DNA of 64,000 nt, from NCBI GenBank assembly GCA_013339895.1, contig JABACO010000005.1, positions 7,038,205 through 7,102,204 on the forward strand, in the 5' to 3' direction. The position numbers and the translations under genes were made by a program. This document shows positions 1 to 10,942 of the stretch, piece after piece. The notes below the pieces were generated by a model. It was not told the origin of the DNA, did no database searches, and saw nothing but the letters and a program-made list of their open reading frames with translations. The DNA comes from Ephydatia muelleri (Eukaryota; Porifera; Demospongiae; Spongillida; Spongillidae). How positions within the stretch are numbered: the first letter of the stretch is position 1; each line of letters begins with the position of its first letter.

Positions 1-792
1 ACACTTCAATGTTGCATGTGTGTACTTCAGTATGCATTTGTATACAATCATAAAATATTTGATAATGAGAGATGCATGCATAAATAACATGTGCCACAAG
101 CATGACTATCATAGTGGTGTCCATGTCACCAAGTACCCATATGCTGGTGTCTTCTACAAGGAGGGAAGATATACATCTTAATGAATGATGGTCACTCCCC
201 CTTCATGATATCTGGCTCAACCCCCCCCCCCCCCCCCACACACACACACATTTACAGTAATGAGCCACTCCTCTTGAACAACAAAATACTCTACACATAT
301 AGTATATAATGTGCTCTATTCTATCAATACAAATGGTCCACAGTTAGTTGCAAAGTTCTACTGTCACTGCCAGGGTAGCGATGATGGGAGTCAAAGAATT
401 GAACAATCGAAGATACCCATGGCCACACAAAACTGTTCCAGGCAAAGGAGGGGATGGGGTGCAGGGTATGTAGATTCCCATATATGGGCATCATACATAG
501 GCAAGCTTAGTAAATGACACTGTAGGTTGGAAGAGAAATGGTGCACACTCAAAACTTTTCCCTGTGTGCATTGGCAGGATGTGTCCATTGTGATCAGAAG
601 CGCTGTTCCATTGTGACTGTGTATCCATGTTGTGCTTTGTCATACAATTATGTATGCTGCAGTGAGTTTAGTCTATGTCCAATCCCATCAGATAATTGAT
701 GCTCTCTGACCCCCCCCCCCCCCCCCCCCCTCTAAATGTCTGCAGGCTGCACATGAGTGAAACAATTGTAAATAATTGTCTCTTATGCAACA

Positions 793-838
<46 letters not shown>

Positions 839-1046
839 CACACTCTGAATGGATGGCAAGAGCATGCGAGAGTGCAGTGACATATATCCTTGAACCGAAT
901 TACTAGAAATGTATTGCATTTCAGACACCAGTTCATTGACCACAAGCGCGGAGGAGGGTGAAGAGTTTGCACAGACATCACATGCATACACGCAACTGAT
1001 CCAGCTTCAAAAAAGCTAAAGCCATACCCACATAGACACAGACATA
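1..1046. other. Gene-free region with poly-C tracts
   Basis: I see no gene here. The stretch holds three pure C tracts: about 17 nt (221-237), 21 nt (710-730) and 44 nt (794-837). Reading frames through them are low-complexity glycine or histidine/threonine runs and are not credible proteins. Confidence 0.7.
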
Positions 1047-1065
1047 GACACACACACACACACAT

Positions 1066-1149
<84 letters not shown>
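1047..1149. repeat. (CA)n microsatellite
   Basis: An almost uninterrupted CA dinucleotide run of roughly 100 bp, with a few TG interruptions at its left end. It lies directly beyond the 3' end of caspase-like gene 1. Open frames through it encode only Thr-His or Cys-Val dipeptides and are artefacts. Confidence 0.95.
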
Positions 1150-1151
<2 letters not shown>

Positions 1152-2547
1152 AAACAGAAACCAGATCATTTCCAGAAACCTCCACGCACAAAATGCAGAA
1201 TACTAGTCCCTTTACCTTCGTCTTCAAGGAACTCTCCTGTTCTCCATCAAACCCTCCATCAACCCTCAAGAGCAGTTCATCCAACAGCGTGACGTCAACC
1301 CCTTGACGCAACAGTGCCTCCCGATAAAACCTCCCGCACAGCTCCACCGTCCTCCTCCCCATGGTCACCCTCCTAACGGCCGCGTCCATCGCACCCATCA
1401 CCTCCATAGCCCCGGTGACAAAGAGGTTGGGTTCCCGCACGGAGGCGGGATCGCAGGCCAGCTGCAGCGAGGCCACGCTGTACGCCATCGAGCACAGCGC
1501 CGCATCCAGCGCCCTGTCGTCTCGAAGCAACCCTTTATCCCTGAGGAGGGAGAGGGGGCTGTCGTGGTTGGAGAGCGAGTCCAACCAGGCCGTGGTGCTG
1601 ACGTGCAGGGAGGCGGGTCTGCGCGGGTTGTAGTGCCTAGCGAGGGGTTCGAAGCGACCCACCACGACGGCGGGCGAATCGATTTCGTCCACGGAGTCGT
1701 GCTTCGCCCCTTTGAACACGATGCTCTGGTACTCGAACCACTGGAGGTCAGGTGCGAGGGGGGACGTGACCAAACCGAGGCGCCGCCCCTTCCCCTCGCA
1801 CCTGACGAGGAGGGTGGAGAGTGCGACAGAGCCCTGCCTACACTCGTCGAAGATTTTCCTCAACGGGAAATTGAAAGTTGGGGCCGAGGGGCGCGAAGGG
1901 GTGTGCTTCTTGACGGCGCGGGAAAGGAAGTAGGAGAAAGGCGAGTTTCCCAGGGCTTCCGCGACGTGGGAGGCCTCGTTTGCGGTGACAGCGCTCATGA
2001 CGTAGAGGCTGGGGTGGGCGACGTCCGTGGTCGTGACGGCGTCCGCTATGCCCACAGTGCCTTCGCCGCCGCAGCAGTCTAACGTGAGGAGCACGTGCTT
2101 GGCACGACAGCCCGCTTCCGTCAGCCACTCGCCCAAAGCGCGGGCTGTGATGCAATTGGATGGCTTGCCATCGTAATCAGAAGGTGCCAGGGCCCACTGC
2201 CCGCCCTTGAGTTGAAAGGTGTGTCCCGTGAAATGGAACACGAATAACCCACTCTCGCCTGCCGCTCCGGCTAGTTTCACGAAGTTCCGCTTTATTCCGT
2301 CGTACCCACATTCTCCCGGGTCTTGGGCGGCCGTGAAGATCGCCACGTTATTTGGTTGGAAGGCTCCCACCTCCAGCAGTGTGTCCGCTACGATACGCGC
2401 ATCTGCCGCTGCTACCGGACCGAGAGAACGTTCCCGTAATTTTTCGTGACATTGAAGGTCGATTCCGTAGCTCAGCAAGTGGCTATGGTGCACGTCAAAT
2501 TCAAGGTACTCCGTGAGCAGTCTGCTCACCACCACCACGCCAGTCAT
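1150..2547 (-). CDS. Caspase-fold (peptidase C14-like) protein 1
   Basis: A caspase/metacaspase-type cysteine protease domain fills the first ~220 residues of a ~465-residue reading frame. The catalytic His is His109 in FHFTGHT and the catalytic Cys is Cys158 or Cys159 in TLDCCGGEG. These correspond to the His and Cys motifs of the C14 family. The rest aligns with the other two copies in the window (LAPSD, SLYVMSA, NEAS, SPFSYF) but has no domain I recognise. The first ATG of the frame is at 2547; the open frame extends ten codons upstream without an ATG, so a spliced 5' exon is possible. The last ~25 codons run into low-complexity DNA. An AAG|GTAAAG donor near 1213 could end the exon earlier. 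It is richer in G+C than its surroundings. Substrate and pathway are unknown. Family placement is firm; activity is inferred. Confidence 0.8.
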
Positions 2548-2639
2548 AATAGGTCCGAAACCAGTTATGAATCTCACTCAACCGTAGGACCATTAGCACG
2601 GATGGACAGAAGTTTGATAATTAGAATGTTACCGTAATA

Positions 2640-4370
2640 ACAAAGCAAAGTAATATTGCAGAGGTACAACGCATTTGTGGGGTACTATAATTGGTCAACG
2701 CGGTAGATGCAGCAGATTACGAAGTGCTTGAACTAAGTGAACGCGGTTAACGGACACGCCCCGCAGCGCAGGTCCCTCACGCACGCGCAGTCACCACGCG
2801 GTCGCTGGCAGCATAGATATTCCAGTCTCATATCTATGCTGGCAGCTAGTTGAGAGCACTTTTCGAGCCACCACCCACCCCAATAGCCACCTTCAAATCT
2901 CCATCACTCGGTAGCCTGATGTGACCTTGTGTACGGGATCGGACCTGCATACGCCTACGCAACCCCGGGCGGAGGTCCAAGCACACACACTCCCAGCTCG
3001 GGGGCGTGTCCCGCGGGCCCGTCTCACTACCCCCAAAAGTACGATTATGTTACGTATGCGCGGCAGCTTGCAGCGATGCGTAAGTCACAATTTATATTAT
3101 ATTGCATATTGCAAACGTCACTGTCAGGTAAAGTCCCTCTGTTTTCATGGGTGGAGCGTAGCCTAGTTAATTTTCACGGCACGTGCTGACCGGTAATCAC
3201 CTCGAGCTTAAGCTTACAACTACAAACTCACACATACCTGCACATCGAAACATTCATTTGTGCATGTGCACGAAACGTTAATGGCGCCTACCTGCAACTG
3301 AGTGTGGTACAGTGTATTCGGTGCATGCTCCTCGCGTCGAGGTTTACTTGTCAGCACGAGCCGCGGAAATAATAGAAAAAAAAAAACTAGGATACGCTCC
3401 ACCCATGCAAAACAGAGGGGCGTTAGCTGACAGTGACCTGCGCAATAGAATGTAACGTGTGGCTTATGCGCCAGTTATGGGCCTGTCATTGTAACATGGT
3501 CCCCCCCCCCCCCCCCCAATAGGGGTCAATGTCGGGATTTGTAGAGGAATTGATACCGCTGATTGTTTGACTACATGTATAGACTTGCGGAAGAGGCGGT
3601 GAGATCAGTCCGATACAAAAAAATAATGGCTGCGGAGGCAAACGAGAGGATTCTTGTCATAATAGAACTCAGCATTTGCTAGCTGATATTCTTCATATGA
3701 AGAGTGTATCGTATTACAGCTTGTCCCAGGGGGAGGATGGGGAGTGGATCGTCAGAGTCCACCCCCCCCCCCCTCCCCCCCTTCCCCTTTTCTACTTTGG
3801 CCCCCCCTTCTCCCCTCCCCCTGGGACTAGCTGGGCCTTTGCCTCAGTGTTAGGGGAAGGATAATATTTTAAAGGGCGGGGGGGGCGGGAATAAAGTAAA
3901 GTACAACAAATCTGTGTGTGCTCGTCCGGAGAGAGGGAGAGAGAAATGGCGGGAAAGAGGGAGGCACTGGCCTGGAGAGATATTGGAACAACCCGGATCC
4001 AACAACGCAACAGAGCGCCGGCAAAGGGCAAGTACCAAGCTCTCAAACATGTGGTATCAAAAGAAAAGAAGAATTGCCGCATAAAGAAGGAAACTGAGAA
4101 CCGAGCTCTGCATTGCCTGCCTAAACAAGATCACCCGATACTTGAAACACGCGTGGGTGGACGGGCAATTTGACCGGTTAGTAATCTCCAACCGTGGGGC
4201 ATTTGATTTAATAAAGGTCAAATCCCGACATTGGCCTCTATGGGGGGGGGGGGGGGGGGGGGGGTACCCATGTTATAACAGGCGCATTAGTTCAAGCACT
4301 TTGTAATCTGCTGCATCACTACAGCGTTGACCATTTATGATACCCCACAAATGCAATGAATCACTGTAAT
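2640..4370. repeat. Nested inverted-repeat (foldback) element
   Basis: The segment at about 2650-2735 (ATTTGTGGGGTA, TGCAGCAGATTAC, GTGCTTGAACTAA) recurs inverted at about 4285-4370. An inner pair also matches inverted: 3470-3545 (AATGTCGGGATTTG beside a 17-nt C tract) against 4205-4285 (CAAATCCCGACATTGG beside a 23-nt G tract). In the right arm the two blocks are contiguous. In the left arm about 730 bp (2736-3462) separates them, so a second element seems to have landed in that arm. The inserted piece has its own inverted repeat: 3117-3170 against 3388-3445 (CTCCACCCATG, AACAGAGG). No credible protein is present. Confidence 0.65.
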
Positions 4371-4443
4371 TTTCCACTGTTCCGAGCTGTTACTTTCCGA
4401 GCCGGGAGTGCAATGGATATCAGTAAAGTCTCATCTCCAGACT

Positions 4444-4508
4444 CACATGACGTAACGATTATAGCTGTAAGTATAATCTACGCATGTGGTTAATCGTTAC
4501 GTCATGTG
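4444..4508. repeat. Short perfect inverted repeat
   Basis: CACATGACGTAACGATTA at 4444-4461 is repeated as its exact reverse complement at 4491-4508, with a 29-nt spacer. This could be a mini foldback element or a cruciform. Each arm carries TGACGTAA, a CRE-like motif, but no gene nearby shows a link to it. Confidence 0.7.
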
Positions 4509-4635
4509 GGTCGCGACTAACGCTCCATAGCATTTGTGATCGAGGCAGTTACAACTATTAATTGTCCGAAGATTAAATCTAAATTTAGATTGCTGTATTA
4601 TTTTTGTACGGGAAGGACGCTTGAAACAAGCCACA

Positions 4636-4764
4636 TAGTCTTGTACCCAGACCCCACGTACGTCACCGCTGCGGGTGGATTTACATCACTGCTACGTTCC
4701 GAACATAGTACGGATGTAATCCACCCCTCAGCTGTGACGTATGTGGGGTCTGGGTACGTGACTA
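4636..4764. mobile_element. Academ-related MITE (129 bp)
   Basis: A small element with inverted ends TAGTCTTGTACCCAGACCCC and GGGGTCTGGGTACGTGACTA. They match the termini of the large helicase/DUF6589 transposon at 56710-62132 and of the 98-bp copy at 18957-19054. The interior also contains the shared GATGTAATCCA block. I see no clean target-site duplication, so the flanks have diverged or the copy is old. It encodes nothing; any mobilisation would have been in trans. Confidence 0.75.
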
Positions 4765-6130
4765 AGACGTGGATTATACGATTCGTTACGCTATGTTGGT
4801 CTGGGGACGAGAGTAGATAGTTTGCTACATTATAAAATTTCCAGTTAACCGCAATTTAAATGTATGCGACGCTAGTTGTACTAAAGCTATTCGTCACGTA
4901 CCTACTTATGTTTAATCAGTTTGAACAATCTGAAACATGTACTGTAATATCCTAGTTACCATGCCAGACTGTTATGACGCGTGTCTCCTATTACGTCATG
5001 AGCAATCTGATGCATACGCCTCTATCTTTTTTTTTACTATGTTCCGTAAAATCACAAAGCTAGCATGTGCCATGTGAAGCATGCAGATACTGGTATACCA
5101 TAATATTGGTAACATTTATGAAATAATGCTAGTTGCTCTGATATCTTGGCGAACTTTACATCATGTTATGAATGTGTGAGCTTGAAAACACGAGCTTCTG
5201 GACTCATACTACAATAGGTAGACCCTCCAGCGCCAAATGTTATCATTTAACTGTTTAGTTACCAGTGAGACCAGGATATCTTCGCAGCAGAGTGGAAAAA
5301 CTATAAGGTACCTTCAATCGATACGGGGAATAACATTGCATGCATAATAAATGTAACTTCTGACACCAATACCACATGAATAGCACTGTACTGGTGGCTG
5401 AATGGAGAACACAGTAATTTAGGAAGTGTCATCAGTCTGCAACATTGGGATATGTTTATTCGGATGCATGCATATAGACTGAAGTGTATTGTTAGATGTT
5501 GTAAGCAAGTTGGATCACATAAGTGGATTGTGTAACTCACACTGACCTATAAACCGTTCAAGGTTACACACGGTTTCTTAATCTGCTGTGCGGAAGCTAA
5601 GTGGTCATGACTACACGATAGGCTTATACTGCTGTCACTGAATGATGTTGGCAAGTTACAGAAGCACCTGTATGGAGGAAATCCAAAACAGAATTAAAAA
5701 ATAAAAGAATTATATTGTCATTGTTTCTAAATTGAACACAAATCCTTTAAACAATTCTGACTCAATATTAATTAAATTAATTATATGATTATCAACAAAA
5801 CTGTGCTAATTGAATGATAATAATGAAATTGAAACGATCTCCATTACCTTTATGTACAATTTCATAATGAAATTCAAACCAACTACATACCATAATGAAA
5901 CTTTAAAACCTTGAAGTTAAGAATATAAGAACTCAACATTGAGGTATGATAACTTTGAAAAATAAACAGATTGATTTTTGTTTAACTTATTCATGGAGTA
6001 ACAAATAATTGTTTTGTAAAAAAAAGCATTGGCTGATTTTGAATATTTGGTTACAATTGCAATTGAATTTCTCAGTGTAGCATCAATCATTTTATCATAA
6101 TTTAAATTATGTTATACCACCACTATTGAT
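4765..6130. other. AT-rich gene-free region
   Basis: No gene, RNA or repeat family is recognised. From about 5690 the DNA becomes strongly AT-rich. This is the 3' flank of the minus-strand Death-domain gene and may contain its 3' UTR. Confidence 0.6.
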
Positions 6131-6952
6131 CTAATTAGAAAGATTTGTAATTAATGAACCATTTAGTATGCCATACTTCACTGGCATAGCATTGCACTCT
6201 GAAACACCGAAGTATTGTTCATAATAAATCGATTTTGCACCATTTCTAAATATTATAGACAAACCTATGGGATAATGCTGGACTGTGCATGAGGGAAACT
6301 TTGCTATTACTCTTTGCTTGAGCTCTGGATAATCTACAGCCCTAAGGACCAGAATTTTCATTAGTGTTTCCCATGTGTATGGCAATGAGCTTCTTGACTC
6401 CCACAGTGCAAAGACATCCATGTAGCAGTGGTTGGCATTCCTATTATTGCTGCACTCAATAGAACATATTTTTTCCTCTGGCAGCAGAAGCTGAACTGCT
6501 ACATCTTTCCATTTATGAGGGATGACTGCTGCTATTTCATTCATGAGATCCCACAAGTGAGGGTGTGCCACTACTCCCTGAGGGTATATTTGCTGGAAAT
6601 CGAGGAATTCTGAATTAGGAATATGCTGTAAATCCAGTCCAGGCTGAAGCTTTTGTAATAGTCTTTGCTGAAGATCTATACAGTTAACTGCTGGAAGTCC
6701 TAGGATTGTCAATAGTGAGTCCCATACATACGGCCAATTAGACTCCAACCCCTGATTTTCCCACACTCTAAAGACTTGCATGTAGCAGTAGTTGATGTCT
6801 TTCTGGTTACTTTGCTCGATGTATTGTATTTTTGCATATGGCAAGTGCAGTTGCACTGCAATGTCTTTCCACATATTAGGGATGACTGCTGCTACTTCAT
6901 TCATGAGGTCACACTGCCTTGGTCTTGATTTTAGTCCATCAGGGTAGAGATG
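6131..6952 (-). CDS. Last exon: tandem Death domains
   Basis: Terminal exon of a minus-strand gene, opening after the acceptor TTTGCAG at 6953. It encodes two consecutive Death-fold repeats of about 95 residues each. Repeat 1 has LMNEVAAVIPNMWKDIAVQL, then CYMQVFRVWE, and a TW/W-type helix 5. Repeat 2 has LMNEIAAVIP, KWKDVAVQLLLP, CYMDVFALWE and YTWETLMKIL. The pattern W-K-D-[IV]-A ... I ... N-CY ... W is typical of the adaptor-like Death domains of sponge and cnidarian proteins, which mediate homotypic protein binding in signalling. The exon is phase 0 and joins in frame to the coiled-coil exon ending at 7676. The frame has no ATG near its 5' end, as expected for an internal acceptor. After repeat 2 a ~45-residue tail has no known domain. 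Confidence 0.8.
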   Translation of the reverse strand, partial: HLYPDGLKSRPRQCDLMNEVAAVIPNMWKDIAVQLHLPYAKIQYIEQSNQKDINYCYMQVFRVWENQGLESNWPYVWDSLLTILGLPAVNCIDLQQRLLQKLQPGLDLQHIPNSEFLDFQQIYPQGVVAHPHLWDLMNEIAAVIPHKWKDVAVQLLLPEEKICSIECSNNRNANHCYMDVFALWESRSSLPYTWETLMKILVLRAVDYPELKQRVIAKFPSCTVQHYPIGLSIIFRNGAKSIYYEQYFGVSECNAMPVKYGILNGSLITNLSN

Positions 6953-7675
6953 CTGCAAACCTACATGGTATGGATTTTCATTTTATATTCGTTTCTTGCC
7001 ATAAACTGGAATGCGCATAAAAAAAAATAAAAAAAAAAGAACAAAGAAACAAAGATAATAAAAATAAAATGAGGGGTGGTTTGTGCTATTAATTGAGAAG
7101 GTGAACAATTTCAGAATATTAAAAAAGCTAGAAAAATCATACAATATGCACCAGTACAAGTATAATAGTTGCAGTTAGGGTACATGCACATACTTCTGAG
7201 AATTGGAGCTTTCATCTGCTGAGATACTATATCAGAGTGCTGGAGATAAGAACTTGCGGTTAGAACTGCGGCTGCATTATTGTGAACACATTAGTACATG
7301 TACCATTTGATGTATAAAATCAGTGTTGTGATGTGTTCAATTATTATTAATTGAAATATTTAATTTTTGGCTATTTGTATGTATTGTAGCTGGATTAACA
7401 GAAGATACATTATTTATTGACCTTTATTAAAATAAGAAATACACATATGACATGTACTGCAAAACCCAAAATCCTTAACTAGTATTAAAAATCGATGTTA
7501 TGAAATTGAGACTACATGTAATAATCCATAGCTTCTGTACAACCTCATGCATGCCATAGACTGAACTGATATTATAATTTACCTTCTAAGTATAAATTGT
7601 AGTCTGTTACTAAGATATATACCAAACTTGACTACAGATTGTATGCTTATCAGAATACGTTAGAGTTAACCAAAC

Positions 7676-9490
7676 CTGCATAACAAGCAAGAGTTCCTTA
7701 TTTGTCTCTAAAACTTTCAAACGCTGCTCAATCCTTTTTATTGCCTCCCTCACTAGAAAGAAGAATGTATCTCATTTATCCTTTCCATAATGTAACCAAA
7801 CCCAGACTTACTTTTTCCATTTTCATCCTGAATTGATCAATTAAAGTTGTAATTAATCATCAGTTCAATCTATAATTAGATATCTCACTTGGTGTGATAA
7901 AGCTGCAGACTCTCTTCTAAGGCTTTTCATTTCTTTATCCAGAAGGTCATTTGATCGCTGCTCATTACAGTCGAATCACACTTAGAAAAAAATTAGGACA
8001 TTGCTATCACTAACTTTTCTATCTCTGGCCATGGCCGACAAGAGGTAAATAGCTTCCTGTGTTGCGTCTGTCACCTGAATGTCAAGATGTTCCATCCTGC
8101 ACACATGGCAAAACAGTAATATATCCATTTAAAAAGTTTGGTATTATGTACAAGAAATGCTGGTTCAACATGCCATTTTGAGGAGCATAGCATAATGCAG
8201 TATTGTGCTCATGAGCAATTACATTTTAGAATCAGTTGTGAAAATATAATGATATTTATTTGAAAGCAAAGCAAACTAGCATTTAACTTGGCTTTGGTTA
8301 GCATACATTTGAGTCCAATACAAGTCGACCATAAATGTATCATATGAATAGCAAGACCGCTGCTTTGTTGCACTTTCCTTCTATTGTAGTATAATTTGAA
8401 ACAAATAATGTATTAACTAAAAACATATAAGGTTTGTAATAATTATAATTATTTTACAATTTTGAGTTAGACTGCTACTCCTTTTTATGTTAACATTTTA
8501 GCATTTAAGTTTCTATAATTTTGAAGAGTACTTCATGTTCAAGTTGTCTCAGTTATTAGAACATATATGTATCAATTTCACCTCTTTTTATACTGAGCTG
8601 TTATAATCTTGGCATCTTGTTTATAGATCTGACACCTATCCTTTAATTGCTGATTTGGCTGCGCCTGTGCATTAAATATAATCATTAAAACATACCTATG
8701 ACACAAAATCACCCACCTGTGCTTTTAGTTTTTCACATTTTATTTTAAGCTCTTTTATTTCCTCATCTTTACTCTTTACTACATTTTCAAATCTTCCTCT
8801 CTGAATAAACAAATGATTGAGCATGAGTCATTGGATCAAATGCACGGCCATTTTTCATTCCATTTCAGTTATTTATTTTTGCAACCTTTTTAAAAATATA
8901 TAGGTAATGTGACATAATTCTATGCAAATGTGTACACAACAGCAATTTTTGTTATATTTGTAAACAAAAAAAGCAAGCATAATGATGAATTAGTTTAGTC
9001 AGAGTGACTGAGTACATATTGTACTCCATTTGGTGGAGAATCCCTAAGACAGAGGCTTGTAAGGATTGCAAATGACAACTTGCTCTTACCCATTCCAATA
9101 CTATGCTCACTGCTTGACATCTCCCACTTACTTGTGATTTTATGAGCAAGCTGTTTGATAACGAAATTTGCTATTTGACCCAGGACACTATCAACATTTA
9201 TCTCATTCAATTGAATCTGTATCATTCTTTAACTATCTGAAAACAGCCTCAAGCTGCTCTGATTTAATGTGACGCTTAACAAACCTCATGAACGAGCTCT
9301 TCACACTTGTTTTTCAGTTCATTCTCGCAACTTAATAATCTGAAATGATGGAAATGTTTTAAGACAACTATCTTTATCCTTACTTTATACACGCATACTA
9401 CACATTGTAAGGTGCAAGAATGTCTTACTTAAGCTGCAATTGCTGTATTTGGCAATCTTTCTCCTTCAGATCAACTCCTGTTTCTGATTG
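7676..9490 (-). CDS. Coiled-coil exons, including a 16-nt micro-exon
   Basis: Short exons with good splice sites encode charged heptad-like sequence between the Kelch and Death parts. I read the chain as 8800-8717, 8664-8582, 8096-8015, 7957-7889, 7812-7827 (16 nt) and 7752-7676. Phases agree across every junction and on into the Death-domain exon. The micro-exon lies between CAG and a perfect GTAAGT; together with the next exon it reads DENGKMREAIKRIEQRLK. Upstream exons at 9216-9132 (possibly reading on to 8995), 9339-9285 and up to 9429 also carry coiled-coil-like sequence. The joins from the Kelch exon to the first of these, and from 9132 to 8800, are less certain. The coiled coil probably drives oligomerisation; that is inference. 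Confidence 0.65.
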
Positions 9491-9542
9491 CTATTATAAT
9501 GGCATGGTAGTGTTTACACACATATCACTATTGATTTCCCAC

Positions 9543-10942
9543 CTGCATTCGAAGTTCTGTGAGCACTGAAGAATGACTGATCCAATTAAAGGCCAAGCAC
9601 AGTAACGATTGACATGCGAACCTTTTGCTTCACCTTTCATGACAGCAAGACTGCACCCATCCACCACCACTATATCTCCATCTGAGAGCACCACTGCATC
9701 AACTCAGTATGCCTTCACTGCCATCTCACCAATGTGGTACCATCGTAGTTCATTAAAGGCATAGATTGCAGTGGTTTTCATTGATGAGCATCCATCATAA
9801 TCTTTCCCTCCGATGGCCAATATGACATCATTGACCATACAGAGGGTTGAATAACGGTATGGCAGATCTCGTAGGCGTGTCCATATGCAATGGGTAGCTG
9901 CATATTGCTTGTAATCAAGCTGCCCAAAGAGATCCATTAAAGGCAATATAAGTTCATAATGAAGCAAATATGTGAAATTGAATATGGAAGAACACAATTA
10001 ATGATGCACAATGACATGTTTGGACAAATTTATATCCATTAATTCTACATCGCTGTCTGCTAGTCCCTTCCTCTTCCCCTTTCCCACATTTGCACACTTT
10101 ACTGCTCTGCACAGCAAGTGGTGGAGTTCATGTGATTAATTTTTGTAACGGCCTCCACAAATTATGGAATATGTGGGTCATAATTTTTGTACTGTATTAA
10201 TGCGTATAGAAAACAAAAGTATGGCTGCACATCATCCCAGGGCTTTCATTAAAAATCTCCTTAGTCACACAAAATAACAGACAGGCAGTACTATCAGAAG
10301 GCGCTTATAAGCATTAATACTGATGCTTACCAATTTATTGACCTCAGCACACCACACTGAATTCTCCATTCCTGTTCCTCCTGCCACATAGATCATACCA
10401 TTGTTCACCACGGACGATGCACCCCAGCATGCTCCAGGCAACGACGGTCCACGATGCCATGACTGCGCCCCACAGTTGTACACCTGGACGACATCAAGCC
10501 CAGTTCCTCCTAAGCCCATTCCACCCATCACTACAATGTTGCCTGAGTCGGTGCTCACCACACAGGGATCGTGGCAGGGGACAATCATGGAGGGCATGGC
10601 AGCCCATTTCCTGCTAGCCTCATCCAATATCTTGACGCAGTTGCTGTAGTGGCCATCTTTTGCACCTCCAATGGTCATCACTTTTCCATTGCAGATTGTG
10701 ATTACACTACCCCATTGTACACCATCACATATCTTTGTCCATGACCCAGGCTTTTGTTGCTGGTACACACCTGAGCCCCCTGCCCACACTGTGCCACCCA
10801 TCGTTGCTACAATGCCACGACTCCATCTATCGTGTCTATGTTTGTCATAGTGGAGGCTTTCGCCCATACCAGAGCCACGTTGCTTTTTGATGTAATCTGT
10901 TGGTAATTTTGTGCACTCCTTCAAATATAAAGCACTTTTAAC
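9543..10942 (-). CDS. Kelch-repeat exons of the Kelch/coiled-coil/Death gene
   Basis: Two exons encode a beta-propeller. Exon 10942-10331 follows the acceptor GTACTGTAG and ends at GTAAGC. It has paired-glycine Kelch blades (TVWAGGSGVY, KVMTIGGAKD, NIVVMGGMG, MIYVAGGTG). Exon 9919-9543 follows GGGCAG and continues in phase (CMVNDVILAIGGKDYDG, DAVVLSDGDIVVVDG). Strand and order place these exons directly upstream of the coiled-coil and Death exons, so I treat them as one gene; this is inference. One in-frame TGA at 9704-9706 falls between KAY and VDAVVL with coding resuming immediately, as expected from a single-base change of TCA (Ser). The allele may therefore be broken, or the base may be an assembly error. 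The protein start lies in an unseen upstream exon. Confidence 0.7.

Noticed and set aside
688-1306. Overlapping ORFs on both strands encoding poly-Gly, Cys-Val and Thr-His runs
   Set aside because: They are translations of poly-C and (CA)n tracts; no conserved sequence and no splice context.
1303-2082. 259-residue plus-strand ORF opposite caspase-like gene 1
   Set aside because: Shadow frame in GC-rich DNA; the minus strand has clear catalytic motifs and paralogues.
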